A stretch of DNA of 64,000 nt, taken from contig JBAIZL010000006.1 in assembly GCA_036971475.1 (NCBI GenBank), forward strand, positions 94,445,765 through 94,509,764. The letters are read 5' to 3'. The number at the start of each line of letters is the position of its first letter. Position 1 is the first letter of the stretch. Shown here in pieces: positions 1 through 10,745 of the stretch. The notes beneath the pieces are model-generated. The model was not told the origin of the DNA, searched no databases, and saw only the letters and a list, made by a program, of their open reading frames with translations. Position numbers and translations under genes: made by a program. The stretch comes from Prosapia bicincta. Taxonomy: Eukaryota > Arthropoda > Insecta > Hemiptera > Cercopidae.

Positions 1-573
1 AACTTTGTAAGATGAATAACAACAGACATTTACTACCACCTGTTTAATTGTGATTAAAGGTGGCTTTTACAGGTGATTACAAACACATTTACTATCAGCA
101 GATTAAGCAAAGTATATAATAAAAAATGTAATGAAGTATTAGAAAATTGAGTGTTAAAGGAATTTTCAAGGCCAGTGGGGCGGAACCCTGATGGAATTTT
201 TAAATTAAAATAGGGATATGTGTTAACCAGGGACCCAAAGAAAGTTCATGTATAATAACAGCTCAATGGATTCAGTAGTTTTTACGTGATTGAGTAACAC
301 ACAGATCATTAGATGTTGTATAATAGAATATATGAAGAGGAATGCCTGGCTAAACCTTTCTTTACTTTTATTTCTTTTATACTTTTCTGGAAATATATTT
401 AAAACTACATGAATTGAAACGTAACAAATAATCGTGAAAGTTTTATTTAAAATAAGTTAAATATAAATTAATCTACGCTAGGCTACAAAATGTTTAAAAT
501 TGTGTGAGAAAAAGAGAAAAAAATGGGTCGAATCATTTAATAAAAATATATATTAAAACAAAGATTGTAAAAC
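1..573. other. AT-rich sequence with no recognised feature
   Basis: Mostly A/T with short homopolymer runs and no long open frame on either strand. I recognise no transposon protein, RNA gene or tandem repeat here. Confidence 0.6.
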
Positions 574-853
574 ACTAGTAAACTCTAACTATATGAAGCA
601 ACTGTGGCGTAATGTTTATTTTTAAATAAATAAAACCTCTAAACCACAAATAACATTTTATTTAAACCTTATGTACATTTCGATTGCCCAGCAATCATCT
701 TCAGAGGTATTTAAAAAATACAACTCCTGTAAAAGTTGTATTTTTTAAATACCTCTGAAGATGATTGCTGGGCAATCGAAATGTACATAAGGTTTAAATA
801 AAATGTTATTTGTGGCTTAGAGGTTTTATTTGTTTAAAAATACTAGTAAACTC
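574..853. mobile_element. Foldback element 1 flanked by 12 bp direct repeats
   Basis: Two ~108 bp arms (618-725 and 734-841) are nearly perfect reverse complements around an 8 bp loop at 726-733. The few mismatches lie near the outer ends, for example aaaccac against gtggctt. The 12-mer ACTAGTAAACTC occurs at 574-585 and again at 842-853, so the palindrome plus a 32 bp non-palindromic piece (586-617) looks like one insertion with a target-site duplication. Each arm carries CTGAAGATGATTGCTGG followed by GCAATCGAAATG in the outward orientation. There is no coding capacity. It could be a MITE, or a head-to-head pair of truncated retroelement ends. Confidence 0.65.
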
Positions 854-872
854 CTGAAAGCAAATATCTGAC

Positions 873-874
<2 letters not shown>

Positions 875-927
<53 letters not shown>
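875..927. repeat. (TA)n microsatellite
   Basis: An uninterrupted run of alternating T and A, about 53 bp long, just right of foldback element 1. Confidence 0.95.
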
Positions 928-932
<5 letters not shown>

Positions 933-1151
933 CAAACGACAAAATTAGCAAATACATACAGTTTGAGTAAACAAAAATATACGACATTTGTGTTAGGTCT
1001 ACGATACTCAGCTGGTTTAAAAACAACAAAAACAAAATTAAAGAGTTTCAAATCTGCAGATGTAAAGAGTCTTGCAAACTTTCTAAACAGGTCCAAACTT
1101 GTTAAATGAGTATTTTGTGAATTCGCCTGCAAAAATTAAGGTTCCGTTACA

Positions 1152-1424
1152 ATGGAATATTTTCACCGTCCCTTATACGAACAACGAATAAAATTGCATG
1201 ATATATTTACTTCGATTCGTGCACACCGAACATTGATTTCGCACGTACTGATTCCGTCAGACTTTATTGATATGGCGCAGAAATTACATTGTCGCGAAAC
1301 GCCATTTCTTGTCGATGGAGCGATGGTGGTGCATGTTTTAAATCAAGCTCCCAAGTCACATATAACAGCAAATCTGATTCGGTCCGTGTCGGCTTCAAGC
1401 TGCAATTGCTCTGGAAATAGATAA
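1152..1424 (+). CDS. Unrecognised 90-codon open frame, doubtful
   Basis: The frame opens at ATG 1152 and ends at a stop at 1422-1424. The product starts MEYFHRPLYEQRIKLHD and contains DMAQKLHCRETPFLVDGAMV. It is richer in G and C than its surroundings and contains several CpG steps, which is why I list it rather than other short frames. I recognise no family, signal peptide or membrane segment. The last residues (SASSCNCSGNR) look like read-through. It could be an exon fragment, a piece of a decayed mobile element, or chance. There is no clear splice acceptor or donor at its edges, and no neighbour supports a function. Confidence 0.2.
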   Translation: MEYFHRPLYEQRIKLHDIFTSIRAHRTLISHVLIPSDFIDMAQKLHCRETPFLVDGAMVVHVLNQAPKSHITANLIRSVSASSCNCSGNR

Positions 1425-1774
1425 CTGCTCATATTGAGCGACGGAGGGGGCGAGGGGTAATGTATGCGCATCTGTGTATGGACTGCATTTGTAGTCGGAC
1501 TATATCAGAGCCATATTCAACGCCGAATACAATTTCGTGGATAGAATGTTATTATTGCAGACGTTATACAGGCAGTCTGTGAAATGTACTTGCATTACAC
1601 TTTTATTAAATTTATACAGTTTGCCTGCATTTAAATACTTTGTTTGTAAAACATTAAATAATATAATTAATATGTTCGGCGTTTTAGGTATAAAATAAAA
1701 GACTTTAAATTTAAACTTGTAATGTAAACAATTTTTTCATGTCAATTCCAACTTGGTCCAAGTAAGAAAAAATT
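1425..1774. other. Intergenic sequence, nothing recognised
   Basis: The first ~130 bp keep the higher GC of the preceding frame (cgacggagggggcgagggg near 1440), then it becomes AT-rich. No repeat or coding signal is recognised. Confidence 0.5.
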
Positions 1775-2110
1775 TATTTTATTTACTTTTTAATAAATAA
1801 TTACTATTAATACAGATTAAGTAACGTAACCTAAGCGTTAAAACAGCTGTTCTACCACATGGGCTTTAAAATAAAATCAGCTCTTTATGAAATCATTTGT
1901 TATCACTTATTTCAAACCAAATAGAACGAAATAACAATAGTATTAAAAGTTTTTTACCCATATAAAACTAAAATCAATTCAATAAATTTAATCAAGAATT
2001 AATATTTGAATACAAAATTTACATTAAGGGTCATGCACTACAAGTTTAAAAATCTGTTTGAACCTGAGTGGTTGAATAAAAAGTATTTTACCTACTATTA
2101 AAAAATTGAA
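1775..2110 (+). repeat. Dispersed repeat family A, copy 1
   Basis: This ~335 bp stretch aligns with the reverse complement of 8740-9115 and with part of 36034-36245. Shared landmarks are TACTTTTTAATAAATAATTAC near the start, GAAATCATTTGTTATCACTT, TTTACCCATATAAAACTA, GTCATGCACTACAAGTTT and GAGTGGTTGAATAAAAAGTA. The copies are strongly diverged. It has no coding capacity. It is probably an old non-autonomous element of unknown class. Confidence 0.6.
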
Positions 2111-2150
2111 CTCCATATGAGACTGTGAAATAATATATATACATACTGTG

Positions 2151-2232
2151 TTATTGAATTGTAAATTCAATTATAATTCTTGTATTTGTATTTTGACTTA
2201 GTTCTTTATTAATTCACAAGAATACATATTGC
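2151..2232 (+). repeat. Dispersed repeat B, copy 1
   Basis: About 82 bp beginning TTATTGAATTGTAAATTCAA and ending CACAAGAATACATATTGC. It recurs at 41776-41856 in the same orientation with few changes. Both copies are followed by TA-rich simple sequence. The segment has short internal inverted repeats (GAATTGTAAATTC; ATTCTTGTAT against ACAAGAATAC). Confidence 0.7.
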
Positions 2233-2233
2233 G

Positions 2234-2235
<2 letters not shown>

Positions 2236-2274
<39 letters not shown>
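2236..2274. repeat. (TA)n microsatellite
   Basis: A perfect TA run between dispersed repeat B and foldback element 2. Confidence 0.95.
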
Positions 2275-2280
<6 letters not shown>

Positions 2281-2488
2281 TATTTCAAAAACAAGAATAC
2301 TTTTAATGAATATATTTATTCAAAGCTTTTCGCCGATAAAATAGTACCAGCATCTTCAGGAAAAAATTATCTATTAGATAAATAGATTAGATAATTTTTT
2401 CCTGAAGATGCTGGTACTATTTTATCGGCGAAAAGCTTTGAATAAATATATTCATTAAAAGTATTCTTGTTTTTGAAATATTTTTAAT
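2273..2488. mobile_element. Foldback element 2
   Basis: The arms 2273-2370 and 2391-2488 are essentially perfect reverse complements around a ~20 bp AT-rich centre, giving a ~98 bp hairpin stem. TA microsatellites lie on both sides, so target duplications cannot be read. The arms carry CCTGAAGATGCTGG and, further on, CGGCGAAAAGC. This is the same CTGAAGATG...GAAA arrangement as foldback 1, although the rest of the sequence is unrelated. No coding capacity. Confidence 0.7.
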
Positions 2489-2523
2489 TTATTAACTATA
2501 TTACAAGAAAACATATCACCATA

Positions 2524-2527
<4 letters not shown>

Positions 2528-2577
<50 letters not shown>
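2528..2577. repeat. (TA)n microsatellite
   Basis: A perfect TA run of about 50 bp downstream of foldback element 2. Confidence 0.95.
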
Positions 2578-2578
<1 letters not shown>

Positions 2579-3379
2579 AAGAATGTAAACTAACAGACGG
2601 AATTAAAAAAAACAAAGATGAATATAAACAACAAGCACACTTTACTGTATTATGATTATAAGATTTATGGTATAATACAGTTTTTATAGAATTAACTTAT
2701 AGTTTCTGAAAAACATGGAGTAATATAGTAGACATTGTTTACTATTTAAACTGTGTTTCAATTATAAATAGAATCTCTTTAAATTAAAAAAAAATGCAAT
2801 TATAAATGTTAGGAATAAGCACAGTTAACGGTATTTGGTTAAAAATAATAACAAATGCCTATGTAAGCAACGTTAGAGGAATTGATTGAGGTAGGAAATG
2901 TATTTTTAAATACGCTACTGTCATATAGAGTAATAACTATTTAGTTACAAAAACTACATTATACACTTTATTAAAGATTGTATTATTTCTGCTAGTATAT
3001 AATCCTAATTTACTACTATTGTAGTATTTTTTATAAGTTACTAAATCCTGCCTTTCAATTGGATGAATATTCATGAATATTGAGCATTTCAATGTATTTT
3101 ATAATTAATTTTCCTTCCGTATGAACTGTTTTCAATTTATTATAAAGTTTGAATGCATTGTACTCTTATTGAAATCGTACCCATCCAAAGTTCTTCAGTT
3201 TAAATTAAATCTTTCCTTCAGGAATTGCTTAATGCAAAGGAAATTCTTCCATAAAAGGTGAACGTCAACAAAAGATTAAATTGACGCTGACATTTGCAAA
3301 ATTGATGGTACAAGGCAAAAACGACATATTTCAATAAGAAGATTGGAAAACAACGTACAATTATGCATGCGTTTCTTGT

Positions 3380-3384
<5 letters not shown>
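2578..3384. other. AT-rich sequence, nothing recognised
   Basis: Single-copy-looking AT-rich DNA. A short palindrome, ATGAATATTCATGAATATTG, lies near 3063-3082. No coding signal. Confidence 0.5.

Positions 3385-3436
<52 letters not shown>
3385..3436. repeat. (TA)n(CA)n microsatellite
   Basis: TA run passing into a short ACACACAC tract. Confidence 0.95.
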
Positions 3437-3635
3437 GTCGCCAACAAGGGTGCTAAAATTTATATGAAAAAACGAGCCTTTTGTCTTGAGTTTAAAGGCT
3501 TGAGTGTTTTAAAAAAAATTGTCTTGAGATTTTTACATATTGTAGGTAAATACAAATTATGTACTTGTAAACATCATTATATATGTGTTTGTTTGTGTTT
3601 GTATGAATTGTATTTGTAAGTGTTTTGTGCGGTAT

Positions 3636-3701
3636 CTGTGTGTGTGTGTGTGTGTGTATAAATAAATAAATATATATATAGGCTTTATATATATATATAT
3701 A
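3636..3701. repeat. (TG)n and (TA)n simple repeats
   Basis: A TG run to about 3658, then AAATAAATAAA and two short TA runs separated by GGCTT. Confidence 0.85.
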
Positions 3702-4303
3702 AAACCATTTAAACCCGAATAGTTACATTTTAATTCATCTCTCTAAGAAAAGAAGATCTAACAATACGCATAACGTGTGTATTTTTATTGGTTGAAATAT
3801 TATCAATTGTGATGATTCATTAAATTTATTTATTTGTTAATTCAAAACAATTAAGCGCAACAATGGTGTCTTCCAGAATTCCTCTATCTTGAGACAAAAA
3901 TTGAGTGTACAATATGAATTGTGATTGGCTGTAAACCCATTTTAAGGTCTGGACTATTGTATATAGAGCGACATCACTTGTACGGCTTATAAATATAAAA
4001 ACAGTGGAACCACTTCTAAACACCAGCTCCCTCCATTGCATAATGCATCAGGCAGAGAAAAGTGTTGCAGCAGTGGTTCTGTGCTCACCTCGGGCAATCT
4101 GTCTTGTGCTATCTGTGCGCTCGCTCATCTTGCTGAGTATCCACTCAGCTTACACTACTTGCTAATGATTACACTGAAATATATTAAAAATAATCTACGT
4201 ATTTTTGGACCTAACGGTTTGAAAGTTTGGTTCTGACATATAAAAATGTGTTTTTATTGAAACAACCTCACATAACGTATTAATACTTAACCCGATTAAA
4301 GTA
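3702..4303. other. Non-repetitive sequence, nothing recognised
   Basis: Short open frames exist on both strands near 3826-4236. They show no family resemblance and lack coding-like context. Confidence 0.5.
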
Positions 4304-4355
4304 CAGTCGATTATCCTAACTATTCGGGACAGGGGGCTGTCAAACCTATACTTTA

Positions 4356-5886
4356 CTAGTTTACCCCTCGCGTGTTGCTGCGAGATCAGAAGAAAGAAAT
4401 ACCAAAAAATTTCGTTACGAAAAAATTAAATTGTTATTTTGATATTTTAATGAAGGTAGATTATTTACATTAAAGAAATCTTTCACAACGTATTTCATAT
4501 GCTATTTATTTGTTTGAGCTTTTTTTTGGTATTATTACATCTGCAAATTCCTTATCATTTTTTAATTTAACGAAAAACTGTATTTATGGATTTTAAATTC
4601 TATTCAAGTGTTACTGTAAAACAACTATAGTAGCCTCCCCATTGTTTATGAAACCATTCGTCATGACAGATTACAAAATTTCAATTTGTATTTCTAGAAT
4701 AGCAAATTAATTTGTATATTTTCGGAACATATCAGTCCAGCCAAAATCTATATTATTTACATTCAAGTAATAAGTTAACACTCAAAAAGTAGAATGCATT
4801 TTATTATACTAAATCCATTTCGTGAGATTGATTTTATAAATTATTATATTTATTAATTTATAAATTAAAAATATTTTCGATTCAATAGCATTTTTAACGA
4901 ATAATCTACAATAAACTAAACTAAATTTCGTTTTAAACAACTGTTGTGCAAACTAATTTAGCATCCTCCGTCGTGGCAAATAATAAAATAAAACTTGCAG
5001 TATGTCATTAGTGCAATTAATATGATTCTTTGAAATATTTATTTTACATATATTCAGAGTAAATAACAGTTTCTATTTTTAAACCCTCTGTTAACATAAA
5101 ATAGTGATTATAGGGTTTACCTGTTTTAGATAGTCCCACATGTAAATGTCCATGTGAGAAACAGTCAGACCGAATTTCAATACCAACATATTGAAATGTT
5201 TTTGGGTCTTGATCCTTATTAATTGTAATAGCGGACGAAACCTAATGGGGAATTGAAGTCTTTTAAACTGGAGAGGTAAATCAGTGGGAGTCATAGTTAT
5301 TCCAGGTGTATAAGCAGTTTCTCCCGCTGCTGCTTCAGTAAAAATAGTAGGCTTGAAAATATTTCTTCCCACAATTTTTAATTGCAGTCTCTTGTCGTTA
5401 CCTAATTTTGGTGGGTTTAAATTACGTAGTAATATAGGAATTCCAACTTTAAGTTTGAAGTTATGTGGTGGAAATCCAGTAGAGTTGAGTGAATTCAAAA
5501 ATCCTTGTGGATATTGAAAAGCCTTTTCTGTACTCACAACTCCATTAATTGATCGGTAGTCTTTAGTTTCTCATCTTATCTGATCTAAAATAAAACTGTT
5601 AATTCCAGATGCAGATACGTTTTTTATCGGGCACTGCGAGAAGCTATGCGTATTGCATAGCGCCGGCCGCAGTATACCAATTCTATGCGATTAGTCCCTA
5701 CTATGCTATGGCAATGTAGTCGAATGGTTTTTAGCAAACATTATAAACAAATTGTACTTTGTACAGTCTATGACATTCCACGTGTAATAAAGAATCTTCA
5801 TTTAAAATTTCAAAATAATCGGTCAAATAGTTTTTGAGATTTTTGTGACAAACGAACAAACGCTGTCTCTTTATATAATATTAAGA
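4356..5886 (-). mobile_element. Truncated Helitron with both termini recognisable
   Basis: On the minus strand the element begins TCTTAATATTATATAAAGAG at 5886, preceded by A. It ends CTAG at 4359-4356, followed by T. This matches the Helitron rule of 5' TC and 3' CTRR inserted between A and T without target duplication. About 10 bp before the CTAG lies a short GC-rich hairpin, CTCGC-AGCAACAC-GCGAG, the expected subterminal stem. Near the 5' end is a stretch containing CTATTTGACCGATTATTTTG, of a kind common in insect Helitrons. Total length is ~1.53 kb, far shorter than an autonomous element, and only the helicase C-terminus remains. It sits inside a pogo-like element, so it is the younger insertion. 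Confidence 0.75.
5044..5582 (-). pseudogene. Helitron helicase (PIF1-like) C-terminal fragment, frameshifted
   Basis: This is the remnant of the RepHel protein that unwinds DNA during rolling-circle transposition. Minus-strand translation gives YRSINGVV, then FLNSLNSTGFPPHNFKLKVG, LLRNLNPPKLGND and LPLQFKRLQFPIRF, which match the end of PIF1-like Helitron helicases. The frame then shifts near 5245. The neighbouring frame continues with SSAITINKDQDPKTF (motif V region, where families usually have MTINK(A/S)QGQ) and SHGHLHVGLSKTGKP (motif VI, usually SHGQLYVACSRVG), ending at a stop at 5044-5046. The first frame alone stays open to 5091 as a 148-codon reading from ATG 5537. The coding match begins upstream of that ATG, so it is not the true start. 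The Rep domain and the helicase Walker motifs are absent. The altered motif VI also argues that it is inactive. Confidence 0.85.
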
Positions 5887-6360
5887 TTAAATATAAAGCT
5901 ACAGCTTACGTTTTAGAAAACAGAGTGTTCTATAGAGGTGTACGTACAGTACTTTACATCCTATTACTGTAGTACAAGAAGCAATTAGTTAATAGATAAA
6001 GTGTAACACTATTGTACTACTGTACTCTAAATAAAGTTAATGTTAAAAAAAATATATATTTTTTTTAATGATGCAAACAGATTTTGCTAAATAATTACTT
6101 TGGCCTATGAAAAATAATGTGTAGGCCTATAGTACTGTCTTCTTTAAATGTATACAATATCTTTAAAACTTATCTATACAATACACTTAATACAGTATTT
6201 ATGTACAGTTATACTGCCATTACAAAATAATACCAAGAAGTAATTGGTAACATATACCTTAGAAAATGTTTGACGAGCCACGCCCTTGTCTGTGATTTAC
6301 ATCTGTCGGAGTACTTTCTACTGTCGGATAATTGATGTTCGGATAATCGAAGCACGACCG

Positions 6361-6995
<635 letters not shown>

Positions 6996-8739
6996 GAATA
7001 CGTAAATGTTACACAGTTAACATTGGAATGACATATAATTATTTTTTATCACTGTGTATTTAATTGAGTAAAATCTTATCCAGTCCACAAGCTATTTAGC
7101 AGACGCGATTGAACCTTTACCAATCCATCAGTATATAATGGTTTATTTTGTTTTAAGTCGATTAAAATTACTGTAATATAAAGACGTATTTTCAATATAT
7201 AAAATATTATGCTGTTTTAAGACCTCATGTTCAACATTGATTCCAATTAGTGTTTAGAGAATTTCCATAAAGATTTACATAAAACTGTTTTAACTTACTA
7301 TATTTATATTAACATACGATATTTCTTCACTATGGCGAATAACATTTTAGAAAGTAAATTAATAATACACAGTGTGAGTGCGAGAGAGAGATAGAGATGA
7401 AGAGAAAAGCTTATAATAATACTTAAACACTAAATAATACTTAAAAATATAACTTCCCAATCATTATTGCTTACATTTCGCAATATTGCAATACATGAGT
7501 AATTGAGAATGCCAGCAACGAGTGGTTTTAATCTAGTTGATTTTTAAGTAGCCTCAGCATTAGTAAATTGTTACAATTTTATTCGGTTTTATCAATCTAC
7601 ATTTGTGAGTAAATATTAACCGATCTATTTGCATTTTGGTATAGATTCCTTTATTTTCACTATCTATAGATAATAAAGCCGTATTATATAAAATATCCTT
7701 TACATAAACTAACTGATTGCTGAAGTGAATAATTTTCTCCACTTACATCGGTCTTGCAAAAACGTGTTGCTAGTACGTACATGGTTAGTTTGTGAAATAA
7801 TTTAGTAATCAAACCGAATACTATAATTGCTATAATTCCGACCACGCCAAAATTAGAAAGTAAATATTAATATAAACAGATAGTGTAGAATTTTGCAGGT
7901 GTGTTACAGAAAGGGTTAGGCACGTGACGAAAACAAAAGATTTACCGGCGCTCAATAGTGAGAGCAAACATCTGTGACTTAGGCTTAGCACAAATTTCTT
8001 TAGTAAGACTTTGGAGTGTTGGCGCTAACGTATTCAGGTATAAAGTGAAGAAGTGTGCGTGCCCAGCTCTCCTGTTTTTAAGATATAACCACAAATATAA
8101 ATAAAGTTAATTTACCAAGGGTACGATAGCGTATTGCTATAGAAATAACTAGCATTGTTCCCAAAGCTATATTACAATTAATTGTAGGGCACCTAAGGAG
8201 AAACTAACAGTTTTTGTTTCTATACTGGAGAGGGGGAGACCCGCGCTTCTGTCTATAAAACTTGAAATGAATTTTTACCCTTGTTTTATTTTAATACTTA
8301 ATTTTATAGATCATTAGATTCTCTTATACAAATGCTTTATTTGTTTAATGAGATGAATCTTTATTCTTATAAAACATAATTCTGTCAAGTTCCTATTAAC
8401 TACTCCATAGACAAGCGCAAGTACTACATCGTTTATAATTTACCCTCTCGTTCAATGGCTTGTCTAACAGTCCATAACAAACCCTTGAAAGTTTTATCTC
8501 GCTTTTCTCAGGACTAAAAAGGGTCGCAGTGAACGCCTCTTCAGGCCGACATGATTTTTACTGCTGCCTTTCAATTATTCAACGTAGTCGCACAACGGGT
8601 CCCGTTATTGTTTCCGTTTATACGTTTAACTCTAAATCTCGTTCTGTAGGTGCGAGCGTTGTGGATTTACAGATTGAATACTCACTCTCTTGCAGGCTTT
8701 GCGTACACAAGTAAAAGTGGGTTTCCAATACTTTCTATT
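6996..8739. other. AT-rich sequence, nothing recognised
   Basis: There is one short GA-rich tract near 7377-7402. The part from 8400 to 8720 is less AT-rich and carries a 61-codon plus-strand frame with no recognisable family. No transposon protein or RNA gene is seen. Confidence 0.45.
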
Positions 8740-9115
8740 AGCTCACACTCTATATGTATCTTGTTCAAATTAAATACTTTTTATTCATCCACTCAAATTT
8801 AAATACATTTTATTTAAAACTTGTAGTGAATGACACTTGCCGTTAATACAGTTTTTTCAAATAATAATTCATTAATTCAATTTAATAAGTTAATTGTAAT
8901 TTTATATGGGAAAAACATTTTTACAAAAAGGGCAAGGTATGCAATATAGTTATATCGGCCAGTTGGCTTAAAATGAGTGATAACAAATGATTTCATAGAA
9001 CAGCTTATTTTATGTTATAGGCTATGTGATGGAGTGTGTGGTGTTACGTGTTATTTTAACGCATATATTATGTAGCATTATTTATATTAATTGTAATTAT
9101 TTAATAAAAAGTAAC
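8740..9115 (-). repeat. Dispersed repeat family A, copy 2 (inverted)
   Basis: The reverse complement aligns with 1775-2110. It starts at TTACTTTTTATTAAATAATTAC, includes ATGAAATCATTTGTTATCAC, TTTCCCATATAAAATTACAA and TCATTCACTACAAGTTTTAA, and ends in GAGTGGATGAATAAAAAGTA. It is the longest of the three copies, diverged by many substitutions and small indels. Confidence 0.6.
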
Positions 9116-9260
9116 TGAAATATTTTTTAAAATCATATTAGGAATTCATTTTCTTTTATATTTGTTTATATTACATGTTTTGTTTTCATTTTAGAATACA
9201 TATTTTTGTTTTGCAAATTTCGTTCGTTATCAATATAAGAAATATTCACACAATTGTTAG

Positions 9261-9264
<4 letters not shown>

Positions 9265-9301
<37 letters not shown>

Positions 9302-9303
9302 TA
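9265..9303. repeat. (TA)n microsatellite at the 3' end of a LINE
   Basis: A TA run with one C interruption. It directly follows, on the minus strand, the stop codon of the LINE at 9311, so it may be the microsatellite-like 3' tail of that element. Confidence 0.85.
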
Positions 9304-9420
9304 TTTTGATTCATAACGTCCTACGCCGTATTTCGATTTCCAGTCTCCATTCGCTTTTGTTCATTCATACGTTTTCGGGGAGTTCTCTTTCTTGTATTTT
9401 TGTATCGATGTCGCCTCATC

Positions 9421-10072
9421 GAGAGGAGCGGCCAGAGAGATTCTTCTGTCGGCCAACACCAAGAAGGTAGTTTTCCTCTCGGACTCAACATCCGCGATTC
9501 AGGCGATCGCCTCCCCAAAGCCACAAGAAGGGAAGGAAATAAACAACTACCAGAAAACACTCCGCATGTTGCAGAAAACAACACAGATCGCAATACAATG
9601 GGTGCCGGGGCACTGTGACATCAGAGGAAACGAAAAAGCAGATAGTTTGGCCAAGCATGGCTGCTCCATGGCGCAGCCGATCCTCCCCCTCTCATATCGC
9701 AGTGTCTGTCGGAATATAAACAGCACTATCAGCGACTCCGTGAAACGGGACAGGAAACAAGCTGCTACAGGAAAGCAATGGGAAAAGATCATCCAATCAA
9801 GCATACCACTGGATCTTCCGAGAGGCGTAGCCGTGGCTTTGTTTAGGATGACCACTGGACATGACTACCTACAGAGACACCTGCATCGCATGAAAGTGGT
9901 AGACACACCAATCTGCCCACTCTGCTCCAACAACGAAGGGACGGCAGAGCATCTTACCACTTGTGACGGCCTGAAAGATATCTTTCACGAGGAGTCCAGG
10001 GAAGGACTCGCTACATTGTACTGGGAGGCACGGCGTCGGACGGCTGAGAGGCCAAGGACGGGCATTGGCTGA
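9421..10072 (+). pseudogene. LINE ORF2 C-terminus: RNase H domain plus CCHC motif
   Basis: This is the tail of a retrotransposon polyprotein. RNase H removes the RNA template during insertion. The translation includes VVFLSDSTSAIQAI, which holds one catalytic aspartate, then WVPGHCDIRGNEKADSLAK, which holds the closing H and D of RNase H. About 140 residues later comes CPLCSNNEGTAEHLTTC, a C-x2-C-x8-H-x3-C knuckle usual at the end of these proteins. The first catalytic Asp and the whole reverse transcriptase were lost by 5' truncation, so it is incomplete although uninterrupted. An open frame from ATG 9392 exists (226 codons), but its first ~10 residues come from the host LINE. RNase H places it in the R1, LOA, I or Jockey-like lineages. 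I cannot choose among them. Confidence 0.9.
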
Positions 10073-10096
10073 AGTAAGAAGTAAGAAGAAGTAAGT
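9421..10096 (+). mobile_element. 5'-truncated RNase H-bearing LINE nested in another LINE
   Basis: The 13-mer ATGTCGCCTCATC occurs at 9408-9420 and 10097-10109, bracketing a 676 bp insert that interrupts the minus-strand LINE. This is a target-site duplication from target-primed reverse transcription. The insert is the 3' end of an element of a different kind and orientation. After its stop codon it ends in a short simple tail, GTAAGAAGTAAGAAGAAGTA. Base composition is clearly more GC-rich than the surroundings, and the reading frame is still open, so the insertion is relatively young. Confidence 0.85.
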
Positions 10097-10745
10097 ATGT
10101 CGCCTCATCAACTTCTTCTAGGTCGCCCTCTCTTTCTTTCGACTCCCATAATGTATCTATTTCATTCCTACCTTCGGTATTCTTCTTTCATTCATCCTTT
10201 GTACGTGCCCATACCCTCTTGGCTGTTTTGTTTTTACGTTCTCTACGATTGAACTTTTAGTATTCATTATCTGACTTATTATGTCGTTTCTAGTTCGCTC
10301 CATGCTCGACTCCAAAAGTCCATCTCGGTCGCAATCAATCTATTCTCTTTCTTCTGCTTCAATTGCCATACTTCGTTCTTATATGTGACTATACGTTTGT
10401 TTAATTTGTGTCGTATATGCGTTGTTTATTGTTTGTCTATATGTGTTGGTCCCTTAGTATCCCATTTAGCTGGTTAATGGTTCTTCTTTCTTGTATATTG
10501 TTTTCTCCTATGGCTGCTTCTAATGACCCATCATTTGTTATTTGTAGGCCCAGATATTTATTCTTCTCGCACCCTTTTATATTTCTTCCATCTTCTAACC
10601 TAAGGCGTTGTTGTGTTCGTTCCATCCGCATATATTCTGTTTTATTAATATCAATGTCGTGTTCATACTTCGCCTATTCCTCTGTTAGTTAGTCCTCGTA
10701 TTCTTTGTCTGCATTACCTGATATTTGTTAAAGTACAATATCATT

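Larger units (their letters stand above)
4304..6360. mobile_element. Pogo/Tigger-like DNA transposon remnant, interrupted by a Helitron
   Basis: The left end reads CAGTCGATTATCCTAAC. The reverse complement of the right end reads CGGTCGTGCTTCGATTATCCGA. Both resemble the pogo/Tigger terminal signature, a CAGT-like start with GATTATCCGAA, and each is bordered by TA (4302-4303 and 6361-6362), the target site this superfamily uses. The right inverted repeat has ~7 bp extra between CGGTCG and GATTATCC. Removing the inserted Helitron (4356-5886) leaves only ~530 bp, so this is a non-autonomous derivative with no transposase. The end assignments are inferred from short motifs. Confidence 0.45.
9311..10745 (-). 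pseudogene. LINE reverse transcriptase C-terminal remnant, split by a nested insertion
   Basis: This is the 3' part of a non-LTR retrotransposon ORF2, whose product copies element RNA into DNA at the target site. Minus-strand translation from ~10745 gives DIVL, then TEE, KYEHDIDINKTEYMRME, NKYLGLQITNDGSLEAAI and RRTINQLNGILRDQHI. This is the stretch after the catalytic aspartates through the thumb, where such proteins read KTEYM...YKYLG..I...G. After frame changes come EVWQLKQKKENRLIATEMDF, YGHVQRMNERRIPK and RGRPRRS. The reading is cut by another LINE (9421-10096) and resumes at 9420 toward WRLEIEIRRRTL and a stop at 9313-9311, a typical C-terminus of this group. In-frame stops (near 10665 and 10690) and frameshifts make it dead. 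The 5' part is missing. Confidence 0.85.

Noticed and set aside
9547..10111. Minus-strand frames of 80-102 codons
   Set aside because: They are antisense to the RNase H coding fragment, which is clearly real on the plus strand.
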